DNA from: Branchiostoma floridae
Lineage: Eukaryota > Chordata > Leptocardii > Amphioxiformes > Branchiostomatidae
Direction of reading: 5' to 3'
DNA: 64,000 nt
NCBI RefSeq assembly: GCF_000003815.2
Contig: NC_049993.1
Coordinates: 1,579,471-1,643,470, forward strand
A program made the position numbers and the translations under genes. Within the stretch, counting starts at the first letter, position 1; each line of letters begins with the position of its first letter. Shown in pieces: positions 54,458 to 64,000 of this stretch. A model generated the notes under the pieces. That model saw only the letters and a program-made list of their open reading frames with translations. It had not been told where the DNA came from and ran no database searches.

Positions 54458-56394
54458 AGGGGGAGCGAAGCCCGCCTAAGGCTCTCGCATTTTAGACTAT
54501 TCAGAAGGCTTTATATTGTATCAGTTCTTAGGGGCATATCTATGATAATCGCAGCAGTCACTTAACTTCTCTTCAGGAGTTTAGCGTAACACTATTTCAG
54601 GTCAAACCGTCAAAGGCAACTAAAAACAAACTTTAACGTTACTGAGTTCAACAGTACTTATAACTTGTTATCCGAAGTTGAAACGCTAGCGATGGTATTT
54701 TCGCTGCGCTGTTAGCTCCGTGCGACTGTTGTTGACGGTCTTATAACGGTATATTTTGCACCCCTGTACCCTGGTATGAGTAACATTTGGTATAGATAGG
54801 CATAAGATAGTTGGTAAAATGATCCAAGTAAATTTTTTGGCATAAAGTACTGTAAAAGGCTTAATTACAGCACTTTTTTAGGGGAAATTGGTTTTCTTTC
54901 GTTCTCCATGCCATGACCTTTCGGACGTTCACCCCACAGAGCCGACATCTGCACCTGCGTCTAGCCGGCAGGATGAGTTAATTCAATTAATGGTTCAGCC
55001 AATCAGCGAAGAGGAAAGCGAAGGCTAATTAATATTCATAAGCGGGACCACACAATACGTTAACTTGAAGACTCAGGCCGTGCAGACTTCTCGCCAGGAT
55101 TTTTTCAAAGCGTCGGACAGGGGTCCGGGGGCCGCCGAATGTCCCTGGCGGGGTCCAGGGGCAGGGCCACTGTGGGGGGGACCCAGGTGGGCGAAGCCCC
55201 CCCGGAAGCTCTTGCATTTTAGACTATTGAGAAGGCTTCTTTTATCAGTTTTTTTACGGCCATATCTACGATAATCGTAGCAGTCACTTACTTCTCTTCA
55301 GCAGTTTGACTTTAAAATATTTCGGGTCAAAGCTTCAAAGACAACTAAAACCTCATAAACAACAAACTTTACTTAGCTCAAGAGTATACAAAAATATTGT
55401 ACGGGTTGCCATCCTTAGTTGAAGCGCTTATTTATAGCGCTAGTATCTTCGCTGCGCCGTTAGCCGCCGTGCGACTTTTGTTGACGGTCTGATATCCCTA
55501 CGTCGCCGCCTCGCTGATATTCCCACGGACATGTTTCAAGAAAATACCCAGCAAAAACGCTGTTCTGCGTCAAATCCTATTCTATTCAATGTTTATATGA
55601 TTAATGATCAGTGTACTGAAATCATGTGTAACGTATGGCTCCTAGTCAATAGATCAGCATTTTCTCTATAGTGACCACCTGTCTATAGTGGCCACATTTC
55701 CTAGTGCTGTTGTTGTTTGACATAAACTTTGAACATTTAAATTGTAAGTAACTTTAAACTGCCAGAGTTTCAGCCCAATAAAACACTCTCAGCGCCAGGG
55801 TATGAACAGACTGACCAGACAGACGAAAATAAATCCTCGAACAAGGTTCAATCGTATCTTCCGGGTCTGGCAGGAAGTTGTTAAACTAAAATAAGAATAG
55901 GCTCGATGGCTGATTGCATACAAAGTAAAACAGTTTAACAGTTTTACAGCTTGAAGAAAACAAACGCTCCTACAGTACCTGCACCTGCTTGATAATTATT
56001 AAATCGTATGCCCTACTTGAATAAAAAAAGTTCACTGCAATAATAAATGTACCCACATCACAAGGAGCTTATACTTTTTAAAACTTACACCTAGTTATCG
56101 TACTGAAAATTGTTAATGACATTACATGAAGTCATTCAACAATTTTCAATCAAGATGAAAATTTTCTGAATGGAAGGTGTGATTATTGTCATTTTCTGAT
56201 AAATAGAAGCAAGCTCTGTACATGTTTTTACCTGGAATCAATTCACAATACCAGTCCACTTTGGGGGATAATGTACTGTTAAGAGGATGTTCCATTTTTG
56301 CGCAGGGGTGATTTGGAACAGTCCAATGTTGCGTGGGAAGGGGTATGGCTGAAATATGCTGTATTTGCTCTTAAGCAAATGTCGGCCTTTCTAG

Positions 56395-56513
56395 TTGACC
56401 TTACTTTTGAAGGGAAACTCCTTGTCGCATTGGCTGCACTTGTGGGTACGGGGAAAATGTTGTCTATCCTCTCCCTCCCCTTGTGTCAGATGAGATCCGG
56501 ATCCAGTTGCCAT
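56395..56513 (-). pseudogene. Classical C2H2 gene, 5-prime part (start and first half-finger)
   Basis: The minus-strand ATG at 56513 begins MATGSGSHLTQ, then RTHKCSQCDKEFPFKSKV. The finger stops at the insertion junction. Its codon phase joins exactly to AAT CAA CAC at 49898, giving the finger core SKVNQHLRSH, so the two parts were one exon. Its exon 1 is probably at 59850-59712. Confidence 0.75.
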
Positions 56514-57684
56514 GTTGTTTAAGCTCCAGATCCTTCAAGAACAATTAGAAAATGATGCTAAGTTAAGGCTTTGAAAATTCCAACTTGTCTACTGAAATAT
56601 ATACCTAAACATGTCATTACATATGAACTTATAATAGATTACTATATGACTCTTTTTTTCGTAATAACAGAATCCAGATGTTGAAGCAAACATAGTTATA
56701 CAGTAACTAATTGAATGGGTTTGCGTTGCGGTAAAACATGTTTAGATGGTTTTATCTTATTACCGAACAAAGGGAATAGACAGATCAGACAACATCTAAG
56801 ACAATACTAAGACAATGAACTGTAAGAGCACATGGGAAAGTAAATCTGCAATTTCGGGGTAATGCTACTTGCGGGCATTCGGCAAAAGCTATGCTAGACA
56901 GGACAAGACGACTGTTTATACTAGTATGCATAAGCGGGCTAAAATGATAATGGGAAAAACGCAAAGTAAGTAGAAATACGGGCCCGGCGTATGTACATTA
57001 TTTCCATGTTTTTGTTAGGTTTCATCCCAATAGTAAAGCTATTATATCACAGTTAATCTCTTCGCCAAGAAGAGTATGTTTTTGGTTACATGGGTCTGTA
57101 TGTAGGTCAATAGCATATAAGTGGAGAAATTGTGGATGGAACTTTTTAAACCTCCAGATTCTGCATGAGTGATGAGAACTTATTAACAGGAAGGGTCAAG
57201 TTTGACAATTCTAGCATTTTATTTGTCTAAAAAAATATACATGAGCTTGTTATAACACACACATGCACATAAATTGAAGTGATACATATATATATATATA
57301 TTTATATATGTGTGTGTATATAATGCTTCTGTATTTTTATGATCACAATACACATGCCGAAGCAAACATGCTTACACAATAACTGCTAGTAACTGGTTGA
57401 AAGTATTCTAAGCGTTAGAACAGGTTTAGAAGCCTGTACATGTATTTTGATTGCAGAACAAAAAGGAGTGCTGATTAGGCATTGTGTCTTGCATAGGCAG
57501 AGATCAGACAAAATCTGAGAAGAACAGGGTAATATCTTAGAAGTCGGAATATGAACGTGAATAATGCTGTTTACGACCATAAGATAAAAAGTTTAAATGG
57601 TTTTATCTTATTACCGAACAATGGGAATAGTAACTTTCCCAGACAGGTCAGACGACAACATCTAAGACAATACTAAGGCATTAA
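56514..57684. repeat. Upstream intron with a tandem duplication
   Basis: 56745-56960 (GGTTTTATCTTATTACCGAAC ... GTAAATCTGC) is repeated at 57597-57684 plus 58831-58930. The second copy is interrupted by the piggyBac-like element. A (TA)n/(TG)n tract lies at 57285-57320. No gene. Confidence 0.7.
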
Positions 57685-58830
57685 CCCTATCCAGACTGGG
57701 CTTTTTGGGCTGGGGGGGGGGGGGGCTCATTCGACCCCTCCTTCGTATTTTCAAAACGGGTTATTGTACGATCACCAAATTTGCAGGGAAGGTTGTGCTC
57801 ATAAAGTTTTATAATTCCTGCAATTTTAAATCATTATGACGTAATATGACGTAATTATGACGTCATTAATTGATATTTTTGGCTAAAACGGGGAATTCCC
57901 ATAATACCTAAATATCTCACTCAAAAAGTTACCAATAAAGGTTTCTCATCAATATTTAAGTGTTATAAGACTTCTGTTGTCAAAAGACGACGCAACGTCG
58001 TCAAAATGACGTCATAGAATGACGTCATCTGTAGTTTAGCTATCCGCCATCTTGGATTAACCTTAAATTTTTCAAGATACATTTCTTTCAACATATAACG
58101 CTAAAACCCCTTCGAAATGGATTAAAAACGTTCAAATGAATGTTTTCTGTAAGAAAATACCAAGTAGTGATGAAATTTGAGTGAAAATAAGATTGTTATA
58201 CTTTTCATCATGATATTGTCGGCCATCTTGGATTTTGACCAATTACGTCATCTCATTAGCATAATTTATGAATATTTAATTATAAATGTTCAACTAAGAT
58301 GTCTTAGATATTAATGATATATGAAAAGATGTTTAGTCTAGCAAGGAAATCTTAAAATCCCATTGTTTAAACCAAAATTAGTGATTTTTGAAAAATTTGC
58401 CTTTTAGAAACCCGTTGCCATGGCAACACGAAAAATCAAAAACTTTCCCCTTTTTTAAAAAATTGTTGCCAACAATATTCTAGGAAAACTCACCAAGTTT
58501 GGTTGTTCTAGCACAAGCCATTTGGGAGGTATAGGGGGTCAAAGTTGCCGCGGGCACTTTTAGCCCCCCCCCCCCCCCCCCCCCCCGTGTACACTAAAAC
58601 ACACCCAGTAACTTTCTAGCGAGGACAGGTCAACGACAATTACTACAGTGTGAATAGCCCGAATGAGTGGCGGGCCATTCTCACCCTGTCTATCATGCAC
58701 TGTGCGGGAGTTCACACAAACAGTTCATCTATATAACCTTATAACGGTTACAAAAGTTTACTTGATGACCAAAAGGTGAAGAGACTAGAGAGATCTTACG
58801 ATCCACCCCCCCCCCCCCGGCTGGATAGGG
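57685..58830 (-). mobile_element. piggyBac-like non-autonomous element, complete (1146 bp)
   Basis: TTAA (57681-57684), CCCTATCCAGACTGGG ... CCCGGCTGGATAGGG, TTAA (58831-58834). The internal CCGTTGCCATGGCAACACG and CCGCCATCTTGG lie in reverse orientation relative to 21921-22825. It has three TGACGTCA palindromes and a 26-nt C run at 58561-58586. The tandem sister sequence at 56811-56820 is uninterrupted. Confidence 0.85.
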
Positions 58831-58930
58831 TTAAACTGTAAGAGCACATGGGAAAGTAAATCTGCTATTGCGGGCTAATATTGATGCTACTTGCGGCCAT
58901 TGGGCAAAAGCTATGCTGGCTACATTTCCT

Positions 58931-59711
58931 AAGCATATTCTTAAGATCATGAGAGAAAGAGGCTGCCAAAAATCACCTACCTGACTTTTAGAACATGAAA
59001 AACTCACATTGCCATGATTGTCCGCCCTCTAAAGATTAATTTGACGGAAAAAAAATTACGGTGGAATCATGTTATACGATATCAAAACATAAGTGGTGAC
59101 CTTTTGACCCCTTGTCACTGCCTGTAAATAACAACAAAACACCACTTGGCCTGTAACTTCTAAAGCCTACTGCATCCACAAATATTGCTACAAATCTGTT
59201 TTTCAACACAATATATAGAGGTTAAAACCCTTGCATCTCCAAAATTTAAACATATCCCAAGAAAAACATTTCTACAGCCACTTTTCCCAAGGCTACCTAA
59301 GCATTCTAAAACTGTTTCATCTGCGCAAGTCCGGAAATACCGAAATTTACCCTGCTACTGCTAGACGTGACAAAACGACTGTTTGTTTATATGCATAGGC
59401 GGGCTACTTTTTAGTCCGTTAACTTTTTTGGTGCTTCGTTCGGCAGATAGGACTGCCTGATTTTTACCTGTCTGATCAGTTCACATTAGCGGCGCCCCAC
59501 TCCTCCCGATTACTGCACTGCCCCCTCCGCCATACTCCGCCACACAAATATTTTACCCTCCGGGCTTGGTCCTGGTGGTTGCTTATTCAAGCATTAAAGT
59601 TCTTACCAAGGCCACTCCGTGTCTCCGTTTTGTCTGTGAGTGCAGATAATTGTCTCCCTTGGAATTAACTCTTGGTGTCCGGATAAAAAATATACTTAAG
59701 TCAGTACTTAC
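58931..59711. other. No gene supported
   Basis: Presumed intron sequence of the split ZNF gene. No features were recognised. Confidence 0.4.
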
Positions 59712-59850
59712 CAAGGTACGATGATGCTCTATTGCGCTGTGTTTTCACAGCGACACAGATCCTCACGGCTTCAGAGTCGGTACTGACAGAGTAGTCAATT
59801 ATAAATGACCGAATAGGGGAAGGGGACTGAAACCGGTTCGGCAGGTTTTA
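59712..59850 (-). other. Probable exon 1 of the split classical ZNF gene
   Basis: The minus strand reads GCATCATCGTACCTTG then GTAAGTACTGAC (donor at 59711). A TATA-like GCATAAATAC lies near 59870. It is similar to the orphan exon at 47532-47700. Confidence 0.45.
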
Positions 59851-60265
59851 GGCAGCAGAACACAGTATTTATGCTCGAACTCGGGTACATAAAGTAGTAC
59901 GGATAAAACTGTTGAACGAGAGTTAAATAGCATTATTTGAGAGGCAGCCAGATATAAGCTACGCTGCGTGGTCACGGAAGGTGTTGCCTCTGAGACTATA
60001 GTTTGGATTGTGAAAGTCTTATATCAAGTTCGTGTATATATAAGTGCGCCCCCATTACGCAACTGACCTTCTAGTGTGAGCCGGCTGCAGTTATTTGACC
60101 TCCGCAGAGCAGCGTTTCAAAGTGAGCGTCAGAAGGCGATACGCCGACAGGATTTTGATGTTTTGTGCCATGCACCCTGAAAGAGGAGAACCTAGCGAGA
60201 ACTCAAGTTTTTTTAATCATCCACGGCGCGTGGCATTGCAACTTGGCTCACACCGCGCCAAAGAG
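59851..60265. other. No gene supported; plus-strand TATA at about 60040
   Basis: GTATATATAAGTGCGCC could be a plus-strand TATA box. A 60-codon frame at 60095-60277 follows but has no family features. Confidence 0.3.
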
Positions 60266-60274
60266 GTTAATCTA

Positions 60275-60487
60275 TAGTCTCTACCAGACTCCGGATCGCT
60301 GGAAAAATCGTAGAAATGGAACAAATACGAGTAGAGAGGAATATAACCGGCCAGGGAACAGCTCGCGATCCTAGGATCCGTAGATCGCGTGCTGTTCCCT
60401 ACCCAGCTATATTTCTCTGGCCGGCTTACTCCTCTTTTCGTTGCATTTCTACGATTTTTCCAGCGATCCGGAGTCTGGTAGAGACTA
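60275..60487. mobile_element. MITE with 9-bp target duplication, 213 bp
   Basis: GTTAATCTA flanks both sides (60266-60274 and 60488-60496). The inverted arms of about 90 bp start TAGTCTCTACCAGACTCCGG and almost meet at a CTAGGATCC centre. A 9-bp duplication with long inverted repeats suits Mutator-like elements; the assignment is an inference. Confidence 0.8.
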
Positions 60488-60864
60488 GTTAATCTAGGTC
60501 TCGGAGACTAGTACTGTTTACATTCGAGACGTATTGGATGCCCCCCTAGTGTTATAGGTTTCATTGAATAAGTTATGTCTCATTCATGAGTTATTTCTCT
60601 GAACATTTTGATAAAATACATACCTGTTTTACATGGGACAATGAACCTACACGAAATGAATAGATGTTATTTATTCTTAGACATAGTTGAGCACATTTAC
60701 CCTTCATCATGTAAGAAATAAAGAAGAAAATTTAACCTCTAGACATACTGTCTTTTGCATGACAATTGCAAAATGAAGTTAGCCACGCAACACAACAGTT
60801 ACTTTTTAGCTGCCACCGTTTTACCCCACAAGTTATCAGGACCAGGGACTGTGTGACTCAGACT

Positions 60865-61010
60865 TAGCGCGCGGCTATCGAACATTGTCTATTGTATTAA
60901 GTTAGAAACAAACTTTCACCAATCTAACGTTTGAAGTCATTTGGGCTGACTAAAAGGGGATTTATCATCGGTAAAAATGCGTGTCCGTGATAAGTTTGGT
61001 TTTTGAGTCG
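60865..61010 (-). promoter_or_regulatory. Copy of the ZNF promoter/first-exon module
   Basis: The minus strand has GTTAGATTGGTGAAAG and GCCGCGCGC as in 4885-5020 and 63278-63410, but the AGCAG|GTA donor is not preserved. Probably a duplicated, decayed promoter. Confidence 0.45.
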
Positions 61011-61069
61011 GATTTTTTTTATGCAGATGGTAGTCACTGAAAACATGCGGATAAAAAGAAAATTAAGTT

Positions 61070-61967
61070 ACATCCACTGATATCATCATCATCATCATCT
61101 TCGAAGATCGAGAACAAGCTTCGCGGTATTCACACGGCGGACCGTGCACAACAAATCCTGGAAACCACATCCAACAAAAAAGTAGTTGCACGGCAATATT
61201 CCTGCTGTATCATCCATCATCAGGAAGCGAAGGACAAGATTCCCTGGACACTGCTTCAGGTACAAAGAGGAAATTGCGAGCGAAATCGTACCGTGGTTGC
61301 CAACAAACTGATACATATTCATATCCTGGGCGACCTCGAAACATACATGAACCAATGTCTTAGAGACAGAACCACGTTATATATAGCTTGATTCTTAAGA
61401 TACTGATACAGGAGTAGGTAGCAACGTCAACGTTCAGCTAAATGTGATCTTCTTCTATTTCTTTCAAATAAGGCAGCCGCCTTCAACTTGTTGACGATTA
61501 TGCTGCCTATAGTATGTGTTGTTGAGGCACACAGACACAACATATGAAGCTTTACTTGTAATGTTGTTAACATCGTTTTTATCATCTTTTCCTCTGTGAG
61601 TGCTGTAACAGTACATGCACAGGCAAAAACTTTGTACTAAATAGAAACTTATCTTAGAATACACGCTATTGCTATCTTTCACAACTGCATACGCTTGAAT
61701 CATGAACTATTGTATAATCATTCTTTATCAAGGTAAGACTGTAAAGTAGTGGAAAGTCACTAGGCTGGTCTATTTTGGCTAAAGGAAACAGAAATAAGCA
61801 AAAAGGACAAATGAATAAAGCTAAACGAATAGATAAAGTTGCTATACGAAAGTTGATCATGTTTTATGTCTGGTTTCTAGTTAGCAAAAAGGAAGTAAAT
61901 GAAGAAGAAAAAAGCTTCTACCCAAAATATGTATGAAGTTATTTTTGGTTGGTAACTGACAGTAGCT
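61070..61967. other. 3-prime flank of the acidic ZNF gene
   Basis: A (ATC)n run lies at 61080-61100. Frames at 61095-61355 and 61464-61703 (minus) have no recognisable features. Confidence 0.4.
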
Positions 61968-62975
61968 TCACTGGTGTTTCTTTCTCATGTGCCTGACGAA
62001 GTTGGACTTATCTATTGACTTGTAGTCACACTCTTGACAACTGTATCTCTCACCGGTGTGACGCCTCCTGTGTCTAGTAAGATGGTAAATTCGAGTTGTC
62101 CGATACTCGCATTCCTCACATTTGTAGGACTTCACACCAGAGTGGTACATCTTGTGTTTCTCAACATCCGACTTTCGGTAGGTCTTGTAGACACAAATTT
62201 TACATCTATAAGGCTCTGCATCTTTGTGTCTTTTCATGTGCTGGACTAGATTGTGTTTCACTGACGCCTTGAAGTTACAGTGATTACATTTGAACGGCTT
62301 CTCGCCGGTGTGTTTTCTCATGTGTCTGACAAGCTGATGCTTACTAGATGCCCTATAACCACATTCGCCGCACATGAAAGGCATTTCTTCTTTTTGGCGT
62401 TGCCTATGCTTGGGGACACTGTGTGCGAATGATTTTTCCTCACTACTTTCATCATTACTTTCTTCCCTACTTTGCTCAAGTCCGCTGTTGATGAAACCAG
62501 TCTCTCTGTCATCAGTATAGTGTTCAGTTTGATCAGGGTTTGAAGGTTGCGACGTTTGCTTGATTTGGTAATCTTCTAAAACATAACATTCATTTTCCAA
62601 AGGTACGTCACCGTTGTCTGGAGGCAGATGACAAGAAGCCAAAGGTGCTTCCTCACCGGGTGTATCGCTTTCCACTGGAGTCTCTGAGTAAGATATATTC
62701 ATTGAATTGATTGTATTCAAGACCTGCATACTGAATGTAGAAGTGTCGATGTCAAGCTCGTCATGGCGAGCTCTACATGCTGCGTCCTCAGTACTAGTAA
62801 GCATATCAATGTCTTCTTCTTTAATGAGAGAGTCTGCTGTGACGTTCATTTGTGTCAGGGAGGTTTTGAATGAGGGAAGCATTTGTGAGCCTGAACTGGG
62901 CGTGTTACAAAGTTCATGGTTCGGTTGTATTATTAGGTCTGAATCCGAGTCGAGATCCTTTGGCTCTGTATGCAT
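61968..62975 (-). CDS. Acidic C2H2 zinc-finger protein, 5 C-terminal fingers (335 aa)
   Basis: The frame is open to 63028 and beyond. The first in-frame ATG is at 62975 (MHTEPKDLDSDSD), but coding sequence could continue from an upstream exon, since an acceptor-like TATAACATAG lies at 63029. Residues 1-195 are acidic and Ser/Thr-rich with no domain I recognise (DSDSDLII, KEEDIDMLT, ESNDESSEE). Five fingers end the protein: [76 protein letters not shown] and YSCQECDYKSIDKSNFVRH (last spacing H-x4-H). There are no lesions. It is probably a nuclear regulator. A 29-codon upstream frame (ATG at 63022) overlaps the start. Confidence 0.8.
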   Translation of the reverse strand: MHTEPKDLDSDSDLIIQPNHELCNTPSSGSQMLPSFKTSLTQMNVTADSLIKEEDIDMLTSTEDAACRARHDELDIDTSTFSMQVLNTINSMNISYSETPVESDTPGEEAPLASCHLPPDNGDVPLENECYVLEDYQIKQTSQPSNPDQTEHYTDDRETGFINSGLEQSREESNDESSEEKSFAHSVPKHRQRQKEEMPFMCGECGYRASSKHQLVRHMRKHTGEKPFKCNHCNFKASVKHNLVQHMKRHKDAEPYRCKICVYKTYRKSDVEKHKMYHSGVKSYKCEECEYRTTRIYHLTRHRRRHTGERYSCQECDYKSIDKSNFVRHMRKKHQ

Positions 62976-63277
62976 GAGCACTTCACTGCTTGTGGTCTCA
63001 TTGATGAGTTTCTTCTTTCCATAGACTTCTATGTTATAATTCGTGGTTTAAATGGGCGCGTTCATAATGAAGCAGCGTGAAATTTCAGCAGATTTTTCAT
63101 TCTATGTCGAGCACATTCACCCTATATCGTGGGAAAAAATTGCCAATGTAAACTATACGTAGGAACTTTTTTTATAGCAATTACAAACTACGATTAGTCA
63201 ATCCCCACAAAAGGCACTTTTTCGCTGCTATTGTACAACCGCACCACTCAGAACCCACGACTGTGTACCTCCGACCT

Positions 63278-63410
63278 AGCGCGCGGCTGCAAAACTTTAC
63301 CTGCTAATTTCTTCAGTTACAAATAAGCTTTCACCAATCTAACTTTTGAGATCAGTTCCGCTGGCTAAAAGGGAATTTCTCACCGCTAAAAACATGCGTC
63401 CGTGCAGCCG
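63278..63410 (-). promoter_or_regulatory. Promoter/exon 1 module of the acidic ZNF gene
   Basis: The minus strand has GTTAGATTGGTGAAAG, GAAGAAATTAGCAG before GTAAAG (donor at 63300), then GCAGCCGCGCGC. With the acceptor at 63029 this gives an intron of about 270 bp. Confidence 0.5.
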
Positions 63411-63589
63411 TTCATTTTTGGCTCGGATCTCTTTTAGGGTGTCCACTCGCGGAGTAATACATCAATGAGACCTTGTATCGCGTTCCTTCTTTATCACAAT
63501 GTCCAGTCCAAACCTTTGCTGTGAGGTGTCGTAACTTGAAGTCTCCGATACCAGGGGTGCCTAAGCATTTGCACGAACCCTATGAAATT

Positions 63590-63790
63590 CGTACGAATAT
63601 TATGTGATACACACGAATCACTATGCGAAAACGCACGAATATTATGAAATTCGCACGAATCACTATGCAAAAACGCACGAATATTATGAAATTCGCACGA
63701 ATAACTATGCAAAAACGCACGAATATTATGAAATTCGCACGAATCACTATGTGACACACACGAGCCTTATGTGATTTGCACGATCCTTAT
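63590..63790. repeat. 42-bp tandem repeat
   Basis: About four units built from CACGAATATTATGAAATTCG and CACGAATCACTATGCAAAAA. The period is a multiple of three, so a repetitive minus-strand frame appears that is not a likely gene. Confidence 0.85.
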
Positions 63791-63837
63791 GCGAAATTGC
63801 GCAACCACTGCCGGGGGCACGTGACAGACGGAGCGGG

Positions 63838-63912
63838 ATTTTCAAGATGGCGGCTTCGATCGGCGGCGACGGAAAATACGATGTAACACGCCGAAATGAA
63901 GCTAAACAGTAG
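63838..63912 (+). promoter_or_regulatory. YY1-type start-site motif with a 21-codon frame
   Basis: CAAGATGGCGGC at 63845 matches the YY1 motif often found at transcription starts. Its ATG opens MAASIGGDGKYDVTRRNEAK and stops after 21 codons. It may be the first exon of a gene leaving the window to the right. The insert-like motif CCAAGATGGCGG in the piggyBac-like elements warns that transposon origin is possible. Confidence 0.3.
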
Positions 63913-64000
63913 CTCACAGGCTATCAAATACATCTTTGCGACGGTAAATGCCCATTCCATGCCTGAAATATAAATAGGGGATGGCGCCGCAGAAAGGGCA

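Larger units (their letters stand above)
49899..56394. mobile_element. 6.5-kb insertion made of two tandem copies of a repeat unit
   Basis: The junctions TTGATT|ATATTTCAGCC and GGCCTTTCTAG|TTGACC cut one ZNF codon frame. The dinucleotide TT is the only visible shared flank. Copy A is 49899 to about 53445 and copy B about 53446-56394; both run from GTAATGTTTCTTTCTTC to AAATGTCGGCCTTTCTAG. Copy B lacks about 335 bp present at 52305-52645. The left edge carries two direct copies of a hairpin-forming TATTTCAGCCATACATAG-type palindrome. No protein frame was recognised. A relative lies at 36370-37112. Confidence 0.7.

Noticed and set aside
60095..60277. A gene downstream of the TATA-like sequence at 60040
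   Set aside because: The frame is only 60 codons, runs to the edge of a MITE and has no recognisable features.
63494..63757. A cysteine- and histidine-containing repeat protein
   Set aside because: The 42-bp satellite period gives a repetitive open frame by chance; the C/H spacing does not match a zinc-finger family.

Overview
This window looks like animal nuclear DNA, most likely from a cephalochordate (amphioxus, Branchiostoma). That is an inference from the AT-rich introns, the canonical GT-AG splice sites, the C2H2 zinc-finger families with TGEKPY linkers, and the mix of piggyBac-like, hAT-like, PIF/Harbinger-like, CR1-like and SINE repeats. There are two 100-N assembly gaps (28102-28201 and 29464-29563). 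No bacterial features, operons, CRISPR arrays or true tRNA/rRNA genes were seen.

The core (about 4.7-46.5 kb) is a cluster of C2H2 zinc-finger (ZNF) genes built from one repeating cassette. Each cassette has a conserved promoter and non-coding exon 1 ending CACTGGAAGCAG|GTAAGAACG, an intron of roughly 0.7-2.5 kb, and one coding exon. The coding exon has an ATG a few bases after the acceptor, a shared N-terminal module of about 50 residues (M-A-E-A-G-x-x-S-P-T-A-V-P) and 7-15 fingers that alternate between two types ([10 protein letters not shown] and [10 protein letters not shown]). Open members start at 6197, 11521, 16207, 19517 and 43901. Broken members are at 24382-25770 (plus) and 31600-30242 (minus). 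Most carry decayed fingers after the stop. The stretch 17.8-23.1 kb is duplicated at 40.2-46.5 kb, and partly again in inverted orientation at 28.5-30.2 kb.

The duplications allow filled and empty transposon sites to be compared. Elements with good ends include a TTAA-flanked piggyBac-like family (21921-22825, 57685-58830), a 1.7-kb hAT-like element holding LINE fragments (9308-11054), a 629-bp foldback element with an 8-bp duplication (42755-43383), a palindrome-filled 767-bp element (23565-24331), a 200-bp PIF/Harbinger-like MITE (27835-28034) and a 213-bp MITE with a 9-bp duplication (60275-60487).

Other coding content: a short candidate secreted protein at the left edge (minus); a four-finger ZNF gene fused to LINE sequence (33.6-34.2 kb, minus); a frameshifted YqaJ-type (lambda-exonuclease superfamily) nuclease gene (34.45-35.5 kb); a classical ZNF gene on the minus strand split in frame by a 6.5-kb insertion (56513-48954); and an apparently intact acidic five-finger ZNF gene (62975-61968, minus). 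The most unusual non-coding object is a six-copy, roughly 80-bp tandem array at 37904-38384. Each copy can form a hairpin, and two stem positions show compensatory changes. Next to it is a candidate minus-strand transcription unit (about 40065 to 38595).
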